DNA from: Prorocentrum cordatum
Taxonomy: Eukaryota > Sar > Dinophyceae > Prorocentrales > Prorocentraceae
DNA: 64,000 nucleotides
Assembly: GCA_963575745.1 (NCBI GenBank)
Contig: CAUYUJ010015727.1
Coordinates: 416,820-480,819, forward strand
Direction of reading: 5' to 3'
Shown: positions 10,489 through 22,232 of the stretch, one piece after another
Layout: the number at the start of each line of letters is the position of its first letter
How positions within the stretch are numbered: the stretch's first letter is position 1
The notes under the pieces: generated by a model
Databases searched by the model: none
What the model was told of the DNA's origin: nothing
Seen by the model: only the letters and a program-made list of their open reading frames with translations
Position numbers and translations under genes: made by a program

Positions 10489-11133
10489 TGGTGCCCGATT
10501 TTTTCGTGCCCACTTCGGGCGTCCAGAAGCAGGGGCGGGGAGGTCAACGTCAAGAGGTCAAGCCTGTGTGCCCGCGAAGGGGCGGCAGCTCGGGGCATGA
10601 GCGGGTGAAAACCCAGCGTCATGATTCGCAGGCCATGATTTCACCGCCCAGCGCGTGGGCAAAAAATCGAGCTCTATCAATCGCAAGCAGCGGTGGGCGA
10701 AAATCCTGCGCCAGATGATCGGCCGGGGGAGGAAGGAAGGGGAGAAGGGGGAAGAAGAGGACCGGCAGCTCTTATTCGAATTGGGAGGGGGTTAGGGGGA
10801 ATGGGAGGAACGGGATCTGTTGCATGCAGCTGGTCTTGGCCCCGTCGTCTGGGGTATTTGCCTTTATTCAAGACGCTTCGCGTTCACCGCCCGCCCATTC
10901 CAGTTCTCGCCGGACGAGGCGAAGACGGCTCCATGACGGGATCGTTGTCGTCGTTCTCGGTCTAGACATCCTCTGCACTGAGGGCTCTGTGCCCCCCCTG
11001 GCGACGGCGAGGCGGGGGAGCGGGGCAAGACATCAATAGGTCCGCATCGGGTGTCACGCGCGCCCGATGTCTGAGAGACGTGAGTGGGCGCGCAGCGTTT
11101 TGTGTCGGTGTGCGGGCGTCAGCAGGTGTCAGT
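10489..11133. other. Gene-free stretch with a short dispersed repeat
   Basis: No gene seen. Around 10845-10880 the words CGTCGTCTGGGGTATTTGCC and TTTATTCAAG occur. The same words return at about 12047-12083 (with GTGTTTGCC), marking a short dispersed repeat of unknown origin. Confidence 0.45.
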
Positions 11134-11330
11134 GGCGGCATGCTCCCGTGGTGGGCTGGTGTCATGCGGTGGCGTGGCATTCCCGTAGTTCTGTCGTGCT
11201 TGTGCAGTCGACTGATCCGATGGTAGGGAAGGCGGCATGCTCCCGTGGTGGGCTTGTGTTATACGGTGGCGTGGCAGTCTCGTGGTTTTGTCGCGCTTGC
11301 GCAGTCGATTGATCCGATGGCAGGGAAGGT
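11134..11330. repeat. 97-bp tandem duplication
   Basis: Two copies starting GGCGGCATGCTCCCGTGG at 11134 and 11231. Each ends in a stretch like CAGTCGAnTGATCCGATGG followed by AGGGAAGG. The copies differ at several positions. No gene association is visible. Confidence 0.75.
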
Positions 11331-12194
11331 GGCTCTTGGAATGGGTTCTCCAATGGCTGACCAGATGACTGGCCCGAGGTGTGCCGTGGTAGATGTCTGG
11401 GTGCTTGTCCCGACGGTTGCCCGGATACTTTTCCCGTTGCTAGTCTCGGCGGTTGCCCGAGCGGTTGGTTGCCCCGACGGTTGCCCTGGCGGTGATCCGG
11501 CCGGCAAGGCGCCAAGAAGGGCCGAAGAGGAACCCGAAAAGGGCCCCAAAAGAGGCTAAGAAGGCCCCGAGGCGGTTTGGGGGAAACCCAGGGCGGCTCA
11601 AGCGACAGCACTTCCGCGTTGGGTCGCAACCGCGTCCGTCTTGCAGTAAAAACCGGGCGGGGTCTGCCCTGGTTTGGGGTCCGTTTTGCGGCCCAACATG
11701 GGCCCCGCAGGGTCCAAAATGGACCCCGGAGCGCGCCCAAAAACGGCGAACAAAAGGGAGTGATGAAAAATGACGCACGCGAACCCGGAAGTCAATTGTA
11801 ACCAGCGCGCGTCCTGGACAGTCCCGGGGAAGCCGAAATCAGGCCAAAACCATAGTATTTGCTATTTTGTTTGACATCCCCACGCGTCGGCGAGAATGAG
11901 CCAAAGAGGCGCTGTCGAGGGCTCCGGGAGCGGATATTGGAGGCCAAGAAGGGGCCCCGACGGGGCCGAAATGGAGCCCACAGGCGCCCCGGCAGCGTCT
12001 TCATAACGATACCAAGAGCGAGCTTGTCTTGGACGCCGTCGTGGAGCCGTCGTCTGGGGTGTTTGCCTTTATTCAAGTCGCTTACGCCATTCCGCCGACC
12101 CCCACAAGGAATGATTGTTTGAGACGATCGTGGAAGTTACATCTTGGGTCAGGAGACTCCTCGATGAATCTGAGGGTCTGTTGGGATGCCTCTC
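11331..12194. other. Gene-free stretch with degenerate GGGCCCCAAAA words
   Basis: No convincing gene. 11500-11730 carries repeated words such as GGGCCCCAAAAGAGG and GGCCCCGCAGGGTCCAAAAT, an early form of the degenerate G/C-rich repeat seen more clearly at 12195-12385, 31490-32050 and 55590-55740. The second copy of the 10.85-kb dispersed word lies at about 12047-12083. Confidence 0.4.
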
Positions 12195-12385
12195 TGGGAG
12201 CTTTGGAGAACTCTTGAGGCATGAGGAAGGTTTTTGGGGGCCTCGTGGGGGTCGCTGTGGGGCTTCTTGGGGTCGGCTTCGAGGCCTCTTGGGGCCTCTT
12301 GGGGCCTCTTGGAGGGCCCTCGGGGGCCTTTGGAGGGTTCGAGGGGCCATCTTGGTGGGAAAGGCTCGAAATGTCAGTTCGGATT
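12195..12385 (-). repeat. Degenerate CTTGGGGCCTCTTGGG repeat
   Basis: Short tandem words such as TCTTGGGGCCTCTTGGGGCC and CTCGGGGGCCTTTGGAGG. This is the reverse complement of the CCCCAAGAGGGCCCCAAGA repeats at 31.5-32.0 and 55.6-55.7 kb. It ends just before the 5' LTR. Not coding. Confidence 0.55.
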
Positions 12386-12407
12386 TCCCCTCTCGGGCTG
12401 TCTTTGG

Positions 12408-12690
12408 CCTCTCTTGACTCTAAAAGGAGGCTGGGGCAAAGGCGAGAGATAGCGAGCGTTTGTCCGCGGCCGTTTGTTCTCAAGCGGCCGGCCGCCAAGA
12501 TATGACTGCGCCTCATCGCGAGGCACACCATTTGCCATTGAGACCGAAACCAGATTCGCTTGACATGGCCCGTCGCTCCCGCGACGATATCCTACTCCTG
12601 GGCCTATCGTTACTACGGTTCAACGGTGTGTGTGTGGGGTTCGCTTTAGGCGAAGCGTATGGTTGGGCCTCCCAACCCCCTTTTCAAACT
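12408..12690 (+). repeat. 5' LTR of copia-like element
   Basis: Matches 26405-26694 along its length, sharing long words such as GGCAAAGGCGAGAGATAGCG, AAGCGGCCGGCCGCCAAGAT and GACATGGCCCGTCGCTCCCG. It ends in CAAACT directly before the primer-binding site. Its left edge is inferred from where similarity stops and from the candidate TTTGG target duplication. It should hold the promoter and polyadenylation signals, but none was recognised. Confidence 0.75.
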
Positions 12691-12705
12691 TGGTAGCGGA
12701 GCTGG
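12691..12705 (+). other. Primer-binding site, initiator tRNA-Met type
   Basis: TGGTAGCGGAGCTGG follows the LTR immediately. A PBS beginning TGGTAGCAGAG or TGGTATCAGAG is the complement of the eukaryotic initiator tRNA-Met 3' end, the usual primer of Ty1/copia elements. Ten or more of the first 12 positions agree. Its position and sequence strongly support the LTR call. Confidence 0.7.
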
Positions 12706-13049
12706 ACTATAGTAGTCAGCTCTGGCTCTACTTATCACCATCCATTCCATTGTCTGGTGGGTTACTGACACGGTGCAACATCAGGGCGCTGTGGGCTTGC
12801 GCGGAGGAGTGTATATATCTACGCACAACCGCAAGAACACTTGCGGTACTACCTCCGTTCGCACGGAGGTATCTTACATGAGTCTTACCTCTCTGCGTTA
12901 CAACACTCCCGAAGCCCACCCTTCCACTCCAATTGGAAAGCTCTTCGAAGACACGATGCATGGCAACATGCGATACGATTCTGTGCCGCCTCCACTTCCG
13001 CGCAGGCTAACAGCGACGTCACATCATAAACCACAGCCACAAACATCCG

Positions 13050-13720
13050 ACCGCGACCTACGAAGCCATTGCATTGGCATTACCAAATTTAGCCTCCCAT
13101 GGGTCGCTATCGGATGCGTTGTTGGGAACACGCAGCGCGGCGGAGACGACGCCCGCATCGCCGGCGCCTACTGGGGCCCTGCCGGTAATGTGCCTTTCCG
13201 CGAATTCGCTCGCGAGGCACGCGCCTGGATCAACGCGACCACAGGCACCATGACCCCTCCCAACAGGCCGCGGCACTACAACGTGGTTTGGGAGGGCCCG
13301 CAAGGACCATAGCCATGAGAGTACCCCCCGCAGTCACTAACTTTGGCGCGAATATTGGCGGTCGCCACACCGATGGCGCCACCTGCGTCATGTTCCCCCT
13401 CAGGGCGAAGTTTGAAAATCTAGAGGAGGAACGCCGACGTATCTCAGGAACGGCTCTCATCGACTTTCGCCTCCATGTGGGCTAGTGGATCGACCAGACG
13501 TTAGCCCGATTTGAGATTGCACGCTTCGAGGCCGAGACCGCAGGCTTCAACATTCCCAGCTTCCAGATGCTAACAGCGAGTTTGTTCAGAGCTCCGGGCG
13601 CTGGCACATCGCGGCAGCATCCACTACAGCCACTAAACCACCATATGCCAAGGACCCATCAGCAGTTTGACCCCCTGCTAGAGCGCATGAGGTCTGAGCG
13701 ACCCCCTGGCAACATTGGTG
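13050..13720 (+). pseudogene. Gag capsid-like region
   Basis: The conceptual translation, with a stop at about 13483-13485 and shifts, reads VPFREFAREARAWINATTG, later RAKFENLEEERRRISGTALIDF, WIDQTLARFEIARFEAETAG and LEPMRSERPPGNIGG-like words. This resembles the alpha-helical capsid domain of dinoflagellate copia-type gag proteins (leu/glu-rich 'L.e.sr....ell.F....ge.i...laRfe..r..A...G'). Broken here into at least three frames. It would have formed the virus-like particle shell. Confidence 0.55.
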
Positions 13721-14085
13721 GTATATTTTGCCACGATCATCGCGCCGAAGCCTGTCACATCGACGTTTGTGCATGGCAACCTGCTAGCAACGTCTGGAAC
13801 GACGATCCAAAACCACCTGAGGCCACAACCTTACTACGCCAAAAGGGTGGCCAGCCTACGGGGTCGCAAGACTCCTGGGCTCGCTGCCAGGGACTGCCAG
13901 CAGCGGCGGCCCCTGCCCAAGCCACTACCCTTGAAGCTCTGCGGGGCATGCCGCTGAGTCCGAATTCGATTCCGGCACCGACGCCGACGCCTCATCGGAT
14001 GAGGGGGCTGGTGCCCTGGACTACTCCGACATGCCTGTGTACCTACGACGAGCGACAGGCGCAGTCGTGATTCCTGGGATACCAG

Positions 14086-14583
14086 ATGCACAAACGCCAA
14101 TGGAGACGCCCCATTAAGAAACGAGTTCGCAAGGCACGACGCGCGGCCCGACGGGCGTTTAGGTCGAATGGCAAGGGTAGAGGTACAGGTAAAGGCAGAC
14201 GGCGGAGATTACAAGGCAGAGGTATGTTGGCATTCCTGGCACCCCTTACGGGACAACAGTATGAAGATTTTTTCTCCGGGACAGGTAGAGGCCGCAGGCG
14301 CGCCCCAGGCAGAGGCAAGGGGCGCCGGAGTAATCCGATGGGCGCCAACGGGAAAACCATGGAACGTGACATCTGCCATAGTATTCAACACTTTCGTCAT
14401 GAATGCCCCCGAGGCGATGGGAGAGGCAGGGGTCCGTCGATACATTTGGCTCAAACCGATTTTGATATTCAGCATGTCGATTGGGAGATTCTTCTCGCCG
14501 AACCCGAAGACAAGCCTGCTGCCGCTGTCCGCGGCATGACCGCGAGGCATCTGAGGTGTGTCCCTCGAGAGAGATGCGGATGA
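14086..14583 (+). pseudogene. Gag nucleocapsid: basic region and damaged zinc knuckle
   Basis: Residues 1-80 are strongly basic (KKRVRKARRAARRAFR, then alternating GRG/GKG words). SNPMGANGKTMERDICHSIQHF then RHECP follows at about residues 83-107. In family members this is a CX2CX4HX4C knuckle preceded by 'NP.G.dGk.M.C'. Here the first Cys is replaced (ERDIC) and the spacing to His is short, so zinc binding is doubtful. The normal role is binding of element RNA. Confidence 0.6.
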
Positions 14584-16066
14584 GCTCTTCGAGGAGACCT
14601 GCGTTGGCCGCGACGAGATCAACCTCGCGGACCTGTTGGGCATTCCTATCGCGGGGCAACCCGCGCATCGAGTCTGTCGAGGATTGCAACGCGCCCGCCG
14701 ATTCGGATCTCGATGTGGCGGGGGCACCTGCGGACTTGCGATGCGCCAACGCCGACTTGTCAGTCACGAGGGCCATGGGTTTGCCCGCAGATATGCATCA
14801 GCAGCAGACATGCAGTTGGTTTGACCGAGGTTACACCGAGCACGACATCCGCCAGTGGCATTCACAGCACCAGGTGTCGCGGGACGAGCGTGGCAAAATC
14901 GTCCGTTCCGACAGGGGGAATGGCACCGAGACGGCCGCCGCGCTGGAAAAGAGGGGCGCAAAAACAGGGCCATCATTACGGATCGACAAGAGCATCGAGG
15001 ACAGGTCTGCGGCTGCGAGCATTCTGCGGACCACGGACGAACATGTCCAATGGGGCGTCCTTCAAGGAGCCCCAACTATGAGCAGGCCCCGCAGGTCTGG
15101 CCCCGCGAGGGCGGCCTAGGGCGCAGGGCAGATCCGACCTGCAATCCTAGTGAAGCATGCTTGACCAAGGATGAGCATCAGCCGCTAAATGCTATCGAGG
15201 CAAAAAGCGCTGAGCAATAGTGGAAGGAACTCGATGAAGATCACCTCCGCAAGCGATTCAATCGAGGATACCATGCGACTACGCCCGCAGATTCATCTGC
15301 GGGTCAAGCGGCTTCTTCCTCTCACGAAGGTGCTGGCAAGTCCGAGGCTGACCAAAAAGGTGAGAATCCTGTCCTCGCGTCAGCTGTTGACCCTATTGAA
15401 CCTGCCCCTGAATCGGAGTGCACTTGCGAGACCGCCAGCAGTGAGTCAACTAATGCAGGAAAAGACATCTGCCAAGGTAACGGAGAACATGGACCGGACA
15501 CCAGGCACGGTAGTGGAGTATAATTGCTAAGGGAATTGTCGGATAACCTGCGCGGTACTCGGCGCGCTGCTCGATGGGCAACATCCGTTAGATTGTAAAA
15601 GCGGGGCCAACATTCAGAACACGGCACTCTACAGGCCGAAAGATAAGCCTCCGCAAGACAGATCCTGATCCAGGGGCGCGGGGGAACCCGCCGCATCCGT
15701 CAGCGCGGGGGCGCCCGCTGAGAAATCATGCAAGGCCGCGAAGCCCCCGCAGAAAAAAAAAATGCTTTCCGATATAGAAATTGATTTGCCCCGATCATCG
15801 AGCTCAACAAAGTCAAGGCCGCCAGCAACAGCGTCACCCAAGCAGAAGATGAGAACCAGCTTAGCCGAGGTCGACCCTGGAAGCAATAAATCACAAAGAG
15901 ATGCGGGGAAGCCCGCCCGCGGACAGCACTCCAGGGGGCCAGCAGCGGCTGCCGCAGCACCAGTGCTCCAGGACGGCAGCGCGCCCAAGCCAGGCCGCAG
16001 GAACCTGTCGCCCTTCGCGGCCCCGCACCCGGCAGGCTCCTAAGGGGAGCTGGCCGGGCGCCATCG
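14584..16066 (+). other. Retroelement linker, Ala/Pro-rich, unassigned
   Basis: Between the gag knuckle and the Tpt1-like region. Open frames are short and shifted. One (14481-15119) carries DIRQWHSQHQVSRDERGKIV, unlike any domain I recognise. Five hairpin repeats fall here, encoding AGQPA, AGAPA, AGEPA, AGAPA and AGKPA words. Likely disordered polyprotein linker. Confidence 0.4.
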
Positions 16067-17308
16067 TTGCACGGCGCCTCTGAGACACGCTCCTCGCAGC
16101 CAGATGAAGACGAGCCGGCGCCCCGGACTACGTCCCGGGCCTCAGGGACAGTTCCGGAGACTACCGGGTGCCAATTTTACGATATTCGCGACAAACACGA
16201 GGTCATTTGGGCGTGCAAGCTCATCCGCAGACCCGTGGATGCTCCGGCCTCAGCGGGGGGCCCCGCGGCATCGGCATCTGCATCTGCGGAGCAACCTGCT
16301 TCCATCATTAAATTCAATGAGGAAAGCAGGCGCAACTGGGAGACTTTGGATTCTCCTCAGCAGATGATGTGCAACCCAGCATATCGACCCAGTGCTGACG
16401 ACAGTTCAAGCCGCTACAGAGTAGCACAATGCAAGGCAGTATGCACGGCAACGCGCGCCGCGCAAAAGGTCATCGAACGCCAGCGCGCCCGCAACCATCT
16501 GCGGACACAGCCCGTCCTGTGCTGTAGCATTGAGGCTGAATGCTTATCGCAGACACTGTGCCGCGAGTACGTTGGCACGAAGTCACCGGATGGTAAGGGC
16601 CAGCGTCTATGCTCGGAGTGGCTCGCTACAAACACTCGGCGCATGCCGTTTTACAGTGATGGTATCTTGCATCGGCTTACATACTACGTCACCTCGTTCG
16701 ACGTGTTGGACGGTTGGGTGGACCTCAGTGACTTGTTGGAGACTTGGCCGCCGAAGAACTGCGAATATTGGCATGATCATCCCTTGGAAGCCATCAAGAC
16801 ATACTTCCGAGGTAGACTTTGGGCACGCCATGCGCTGGCTGTGCTGAAAGTATGTGAGATGGTCGACAACTCTGGCATGCAGAACAATCGACTTCAGGTG
16901 AAAAAGCTCAGATACACCGGGGAAGCCCGCCCAACGTACTTCCTGCGGCCCAGCAACGGACGCGGCCGCCCAGGCATCCAATGCCCAGAATCCCTCTACT
17001 CACGAGTGACAGACCTGAATGAACTGCGAGCACCCCGCTATTTCATACACGGGATCAGATGGGCGAACATCCTGGGTAGATCGAGAGTGGGTCTGTCCTG
17101 CCGGAGCCAAGACAATCCTGAGAAAAACACGGGCAGGCAGATGATTCATGGGTGCCCATAATTGCCTGGAAATGGTCGGACCCAGTCAGGCCTGAGGATT
17201 GATTCCGAAGTTCTGATCTTAGTGAGTCTCAAGAATCTGATTCGCGACAACATCCTGGTCTGGCGGCCCGCCAACGGTAGCATCATAACGTCGGGCGCGG
17301 CCGCATCC
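16067..17308 (+). pseudogene. RNA 2'-phosphotransferase (Tpt1/KptA)-like region
   Basis: Tpt1/KptA enzymes remove an internal 2'-phosphate from RNA using NAD+. Family landmarks appear in order: HRLTYYVTSFDVLDGWVDL then SDLL (family 'L..vLRH......DGWv.v..LL'), YFLRPSNGRGRPGI (family 'iRA.QGHS'), PRYFIHGIRWANIL (family 'P..lyHGT....'), and, after an in-frame stop at 17159-17161, SEVLILVSLKNLIRDNILVW then RPANGSIITSGA (family 'vli.vd...a...gi.f..s.NGV.Lt.g'). The key RH, QGH and HGT words are altered here, so this copy would be inactive. The upstream part, CQFYDIRDKHEVIWACKLI, is unassigned. It sits between gag and protease in the element frame order. Confidence 0.55.
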
Positions 17309-17310
17309 CA

Positions 17311-18696
17311 GTGAGTTCACTTGTCCAACTTATCGGCATCAAGCACAGCAGATACGAATGCGCGTGCGATCAAGTCGGACAAGTTTGGGTCAACGAATTG
17401 TATTTTGACACTCAGCGGGGTGACCTGCCACGGTGCAATATGGCACCGAAGGAATGGTACGAAGAGGCATTCGACCCTTTCTCATTGGAGGGATGGATGG
17501 TATCAGGCACCCCTTTCAACTTGCGTGTGCCCACGCCGACCTCCTCGCCTGCAGAGGTGCCTCACGCCTCGGTATTCATGATTCAAGAGGTATACCCTGC
17601 GGGGACACCTGAAGACGGCTTGGATGGATCACGGATTCAGGCTCAGAGTGCGGATGTGTTTGGCATGACACGCAGTGGAGTTACGCCGAATGACGGGCTC
17701 CATGCGAACGACCCATGGCGCAACCAGGCGCAACAGATGCCGATACCCGCGGGGCAACCCGCTGCATTCGCGCCCATGAGCAGGGCCAGGACCCCATTTA
17801 GCATTCCACAGAGTACTGGAAGCACAAACAGCTTGCAGGCCAGACTCCAAAGTATTCGGTTGGACCCACAGCTCTACCAAGCCTGGCAGGCCACATCGCC
17901 ACTTGCATCTCCACGTGCCGCTGCGCCACAGACTGCGCCGACGTGGCAGCCTACTATCATGGACCAGGAGGGCGCCCAGAGGACCGACAGCCTATTGGGG
18001 CAGCAGCAGTGGATGCACAGGCAAATGAGAGGCCATGGAGAGCGTGAGGCGGGACGGAATAGACTTTCCAAGCGCCAGCTGTACTCCACTTTGGGAGCAT
18101 GTGCTTGATGCGAATCCATCGCCGAAACATCCAAACAGGCACACCGGCGGTTTTTAGCCATCCTTCCCACCTATGATCCGACGGCTGCCGAGAGGCCAGT
18201 GGCACCACGCATCGGTGCACCCATGTTCCACAATTATCATGCGCAGACGACGGGGGCCCCTCGAGTCGGCAGCCAGAACGAAAACCGGCACGCACGGGCG
18301 ACAGCAGGCGATTTCTACAGGTCCCAGCAAACACGGGCAGCTGGATACGAGGTTGGTATCCCTGGCCAGGTGCCCCACCTTGGGTACCTGGCAGCCCCCA
18401 TGAACCAAGAAGTGACCCACACGGTCCAGAGCTGGTTGTGCCTACATCGATGGGGGAGCTGCGGCCTGTTGGCCATCCATGAGGCGCAGCAGGCCGACCT
18501 CCCAATTCACTTTGCTCGCCAGCAGCGTAACCAGGCGCGAAAAGCACGCCGCGTGATGAATCGCGCGGAGACACCAGCTGCTCCCCCAGCTGCGGACCAA
18601 CCCGCCATAGGCCTTTCAGCAATGCTTGCGATGGGATCGATGCCTGCGGGGCCACCAGTGGCACCTGCAGTCGCGCCTAGCCGCTACGAAATGTGA
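17311..18696 (+). pseudogene. Retroelement linker, low complexity
   Basis: Two overlapping open pieces (17311-18108 and 18199-18696) in different frames, rich in Pro, Gln, Ala and Thr. ECACDQVGQVWVNELYFDTQ near the start looks structured but is not recognised. The rest reads as disordered linker (TFQLQARLQSIRLDPQLYQ-like words). One hairpin repeat (17749) encodes AGQPA. Confidence 0.4.
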
Positions 18697-19510
18697 GAAA
18701 CACACACTTGAGCGGCAGGCGCGCATCAGGCCGTCTGTGACGCCACCGATCATCAGCGACGGCGATTTTACAATGTGCGCCATCTGCCTCGAAGGTTTTG
18801 GATATCAAGACAAGGTGTGGAGTATCACATGTGGTCGTACCTTTCATGCGCAGCGCTGGGGCCGTGCATCACACCCGCGCGTGGAGCGACAGGGGCGAGG
18901 TGCCCCATGTCAGGCGCCACGTGCCATCTGCGGAGGCGAAGGCCTCATCGCAGCCGAGTTTCACTGTGCCCTTGCTGGGGAGCGCAGCGCAGCGGATCGA
19001 CATGCAGAAATCCGCCGCGGGGCAAATGATTTCGGAGACCTTCGTGAAGAGCTGATCCGCATCACCGCCCTGATGATAGGTACAACGGCTACTGCAGGGG
19101 CACCTGCTGCACCTGCGGGGCAACGTGCTCCACCTCCATGCGCGTGGCCAAACCCAACGGCAACGACGCCAGTTGCAGACGTGCAAGTGCCGCCGGTAGC
19201 CGAGTCAGCGGCCATTGCAGGGGCACCTGCTACAACGACGCCAGCAGGGCTACCTGCTAGTGAGGCGTGGCTGAGACGCATGGAGAGATCCACCGTGCCA
19301 TGTGGCAGGGCGCGGGGGAAACCGCTACGCTCGCGCAGAACCGAGAGCCCAGTGAGCGTGCGCAGCGGTGCCAGTGCCATATCTGGGCGCGACATGCTGC
19401 ACACGGTGCTGATGATCAATACAGATGGCCAGATATCCGTGCGAGCCGACGAGGACACCTTTAAGAACGTGCCGCTTATGCTGCATATACTCTCGATGTG
19501 ACGAGCACCC
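18697..19510 (+). pseudogene. RING-finger-like domain, damaged
   Basis: The translation near 18760-18870 gives MCAICLEGFGYQDKVWSITC then GRTFHAQRW, the first half of a RING-H2 finger (C-x2-C-x14-C-x-H-x-FH-x2-C) with the first His position changed to Arg and the Cys after FH also Arg. A C-terminal 'CPMSG' candidate occurs only in another frame. A second cluster, WKAHRCPLCRAFS near 19620-19660, again looks like the C-terminal half of a RING. If intact it could act as a ubiquitin ligase domain, but the identification rests on half motifs. Confidence 0.4.
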
Positions 19511-19597
19511 CACTGCATGGATTATGCAACAGCATCCTGTCACAGATGAAAAGGTCAGGGGGTACATGGGCGTCTTCACCTTTTTGACAAGGGACCA

Positions 19598-20230
19598 GTG
19601 GGTGCTGGATCAAAGGTGCTGGAAGGCACATCGCTGTCCGCTGTGCCGGGCATTTTCGGTGAACGACATGAGTTAGCCTTAGCAGCGAACAGTGGCACCA
19701 CGATTGATGGAATGTTGTCTATACTGCTGGGCATCAGAACCAACATCAACATCATCGGCTTGGAAACAGCGCGGGCATTCGAGCGGGTTTCACGCTCGCA
19801 TGGTCACGATATCAAGAAGCTGGATCTGAAGAAGGTATTGTACGTGACCGGAGTGGGCAATGGAGTCGACGATTGCAAGACGCCACTTCATTGCAAATTC
19901 GCCTGCAAATGAAGGGCGACTCCGCGGGGGCACCCGCCATTGCCCGTGTAGGCACTCAGCCAATGCGGCAGAGGGGTCAGGCGAGAATATGCCCGCAATC
20001 TTGTGGCAGAGAAGCATGGCGAACACGCGCACCATCCTAATCCTTAAACGGGGACATGACAAGATGGTCATCCCAGGTACAGACACGCACGGGCCCCTCA
20101 TTGGTAAGGGTGCCATGGTGCTGGATCTGATAAAGACATCATCAGGGCACCCTGCGAGCAAGGTCGACGAGTACGGGGTAGCAGCGGAGGCCGATGGTTC
20201 GACAGCTTTTACCAGTACGACCCTCATTGC
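19598..20230 (+). pseudogene. Retropepsin-like protease region
   Basis: Translation in two frames: TTIDGMLSILLGIRTNINII then GLETARAFERV at about 19700-19790, followed by VLYVTGVGNGVDDC. After a frame change comes GENMPAILWQRSMANTRTIL then GHDKMVIPG at about 19980-20070. Aspartic protease regions of dinoflagellate copia-type elements show 'llvDpGs..Nl.G......', 'GVGnG.q.C' and 'lPAlLG..sm.....il'. The catalytic D(T/P)G is lost (LLGIRT), so this copy is inactive. It would process the polyprotein. Confidence 0.5.
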
Positions 20231-22105
20231 GAGGAGGCGCCCGTGCCCATCAAGGAGACCACGGATATGGAGCCGACTGCGGGGCAACCTGCTTCTAGCA
20301 GCGCGGGGGCGCCTGCCCCTGCCGACGCCCGCGCGCGCGATGTCCCAGGGCGCCAAGGGCGTCAGTTTCTCCATTAATGAGGAGACGTTTCATACGCGAT
20401 CCAGTCTATGGAGGATAACACCCTCGAGACGCGGCATCGCAGGCACGCGGTGCACGGTGGCAAACCCGCGCCTGCCGATCAGGGCTTCGCTGCGAGGAAC
20501 TTGAAGGCGAAAGTCTATCAGACCATGAACGAGGAGTGTGATATCTCTACCTCGAGCAGTCGCTCAGCGGCTAACGGCACGGGCATTTGGGCGCCCCCTT
20601 CGCTTGAAAGCGAGTGGAAGGGCAGGCGCGCGCCACGGCCACTCGCGCTTGCCGGGGCAGGCCGAACACTGAGGTGCTGCCTTCAGGCGCGGGGATACCT
20701 GCATACTTGTCCCAGGCGCCGTTTGCGTGCGCCAGGGGCAGCGGCGGGCCCGGCTGCGCGGCTGCAGCAGAAAAAGATCGCTCATCTCATCAATGTCACT
20801 CTCGTACCCTTGCCGGATATACGAACAGCTTGCGCTGATTTCCGAGCTCGAGGATACATGTGCGACCGTGCTACACGCGCAGAGGTCGCGACCTCTATTG
20901 GTGCACAGCACCTGGGTGGCCTACCCCCGGGGGATTACCAACTACTGTGGGCGGCAATGCCCGCTGACTGGCATGTGCGACTGCCTGGGAAGAGGGCGGG
21001 GCCACATTGCCAACGCATCCAAAATCTCATGGTCAAAGCTCGGGCTCTACGTATGTCTAATGTATTTATGGGACCTCCAGTCTACTTCTGGAGAGTGGGT
21101 CCCATACGCGGTACCATTGAGGATTCAGGCTTGCAGATCATGCGATATCGATGTTGGCATTTTAGTTCGGAATTCAACCGTTCAAGCCGTTTGCCGAGCG
21201 CTTCGTATTTACAGGCGGCAACCACCTACGCGCGCATTCCCGCCAATCTGTGGAAATGCACGTGCCAAGTCGCGCGGGAACCTGCTCAGCAAGCAGAGCA
21301 TGAGTTAGACTGGTACGGCCAAGGCGCCCAGTGGGCGGAATGGCGAAACAGAACGATCGCTATCATGACTGCAAGGCCGATTGGCCAAATAGACCATCAT
21401 AAAGCACAGAGAAATCACACAAGTGCTGCGCACCTCAGCGTACGCGCTCGAGTGGACAAAGGAGTTCGGACTTACGTCCAGTCTCCTAAGAATGGCCCTG
21501 AATGGGGTCATGCGGCACGCCGGGTGACGATGAACCTTGACGACAATACTATCATACAGGACATCAAGGTCCAAGATCAACCTGGACGAGCATCCGTACT
21601 CGATTGTATTGGGAGCTTCCGGCGCCAGTCTTATTCGGAAGCGAAGAACAGCGACCGCGCCCAAGGCAGGTTACGACCGTCGATGGCGATCGTTTTCCTT
21701 CCCCCCTCGATTGAGCGCGGCCGCGCGCTACCCCCGAATACCAAATTTCCGACGCTTACTTCACCCGAGAATGAACGACACCAGACAGCATTTTTCACCG
21801 ACGCCCGGATACAGCAGAAAGAAATGCAGAAAGGTGATCAAGAAGCCGGTATCAGACCGCGCAAGATAACCAAGATGTTCGAAGACGGCAGCGACAATTG
21901 CGGCGTGGATATGCAGGGCCTCGGGCGTGGAGCATACTGCACGGACGTTCCCCTAGACACCGACATTGACGAAGACGAAGATACATTCGTTGCACTACCG
22001 GCGGGGCTACCTGCGGATGCACATGCTCTTGTGTTCTCCATAATCCCAACCTTGTGCTACGGACGAAACAACATGGTAGACGTTGGAACTGTGTGGAGGT
22101 AATGG
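20231..22105 (+). pseudogene. Long retroelement ORF of unknown function
   Basis: A 564-codon frame (20408-22102) with overlapping alternatives. It is poor in recognisable motifs. CGRQCPLTGMCDCLGRG near 20945 in another frame, and acidic DTDIDEDEDTFVALPAGLPA at about 21955-22015, stand out. It fills the space between protease and integrase. Given the decay elsewhere, the openness may partly be chance in GC-rich sequence. Confidence 0.35.
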
Positions 22106-22232
22106 GAATATCGCAGATAGCCTTCAGCCGAGGTCAATCCTCGGGGGGGAATCTCGACACACGTTATTACGTTGACCTTGGACGCAAGGAAAGCCAGGAT
22201 GCAATAATGCACGACTTGGATGTGTGTTTTGA

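Noticed and set aside
20408-22102. Independent 564-residue host gene
   Set aside because: Lies between protease and integrase of the copia-like element in the same orientation and carries the element's hairpin repeats, so treated as part of it.
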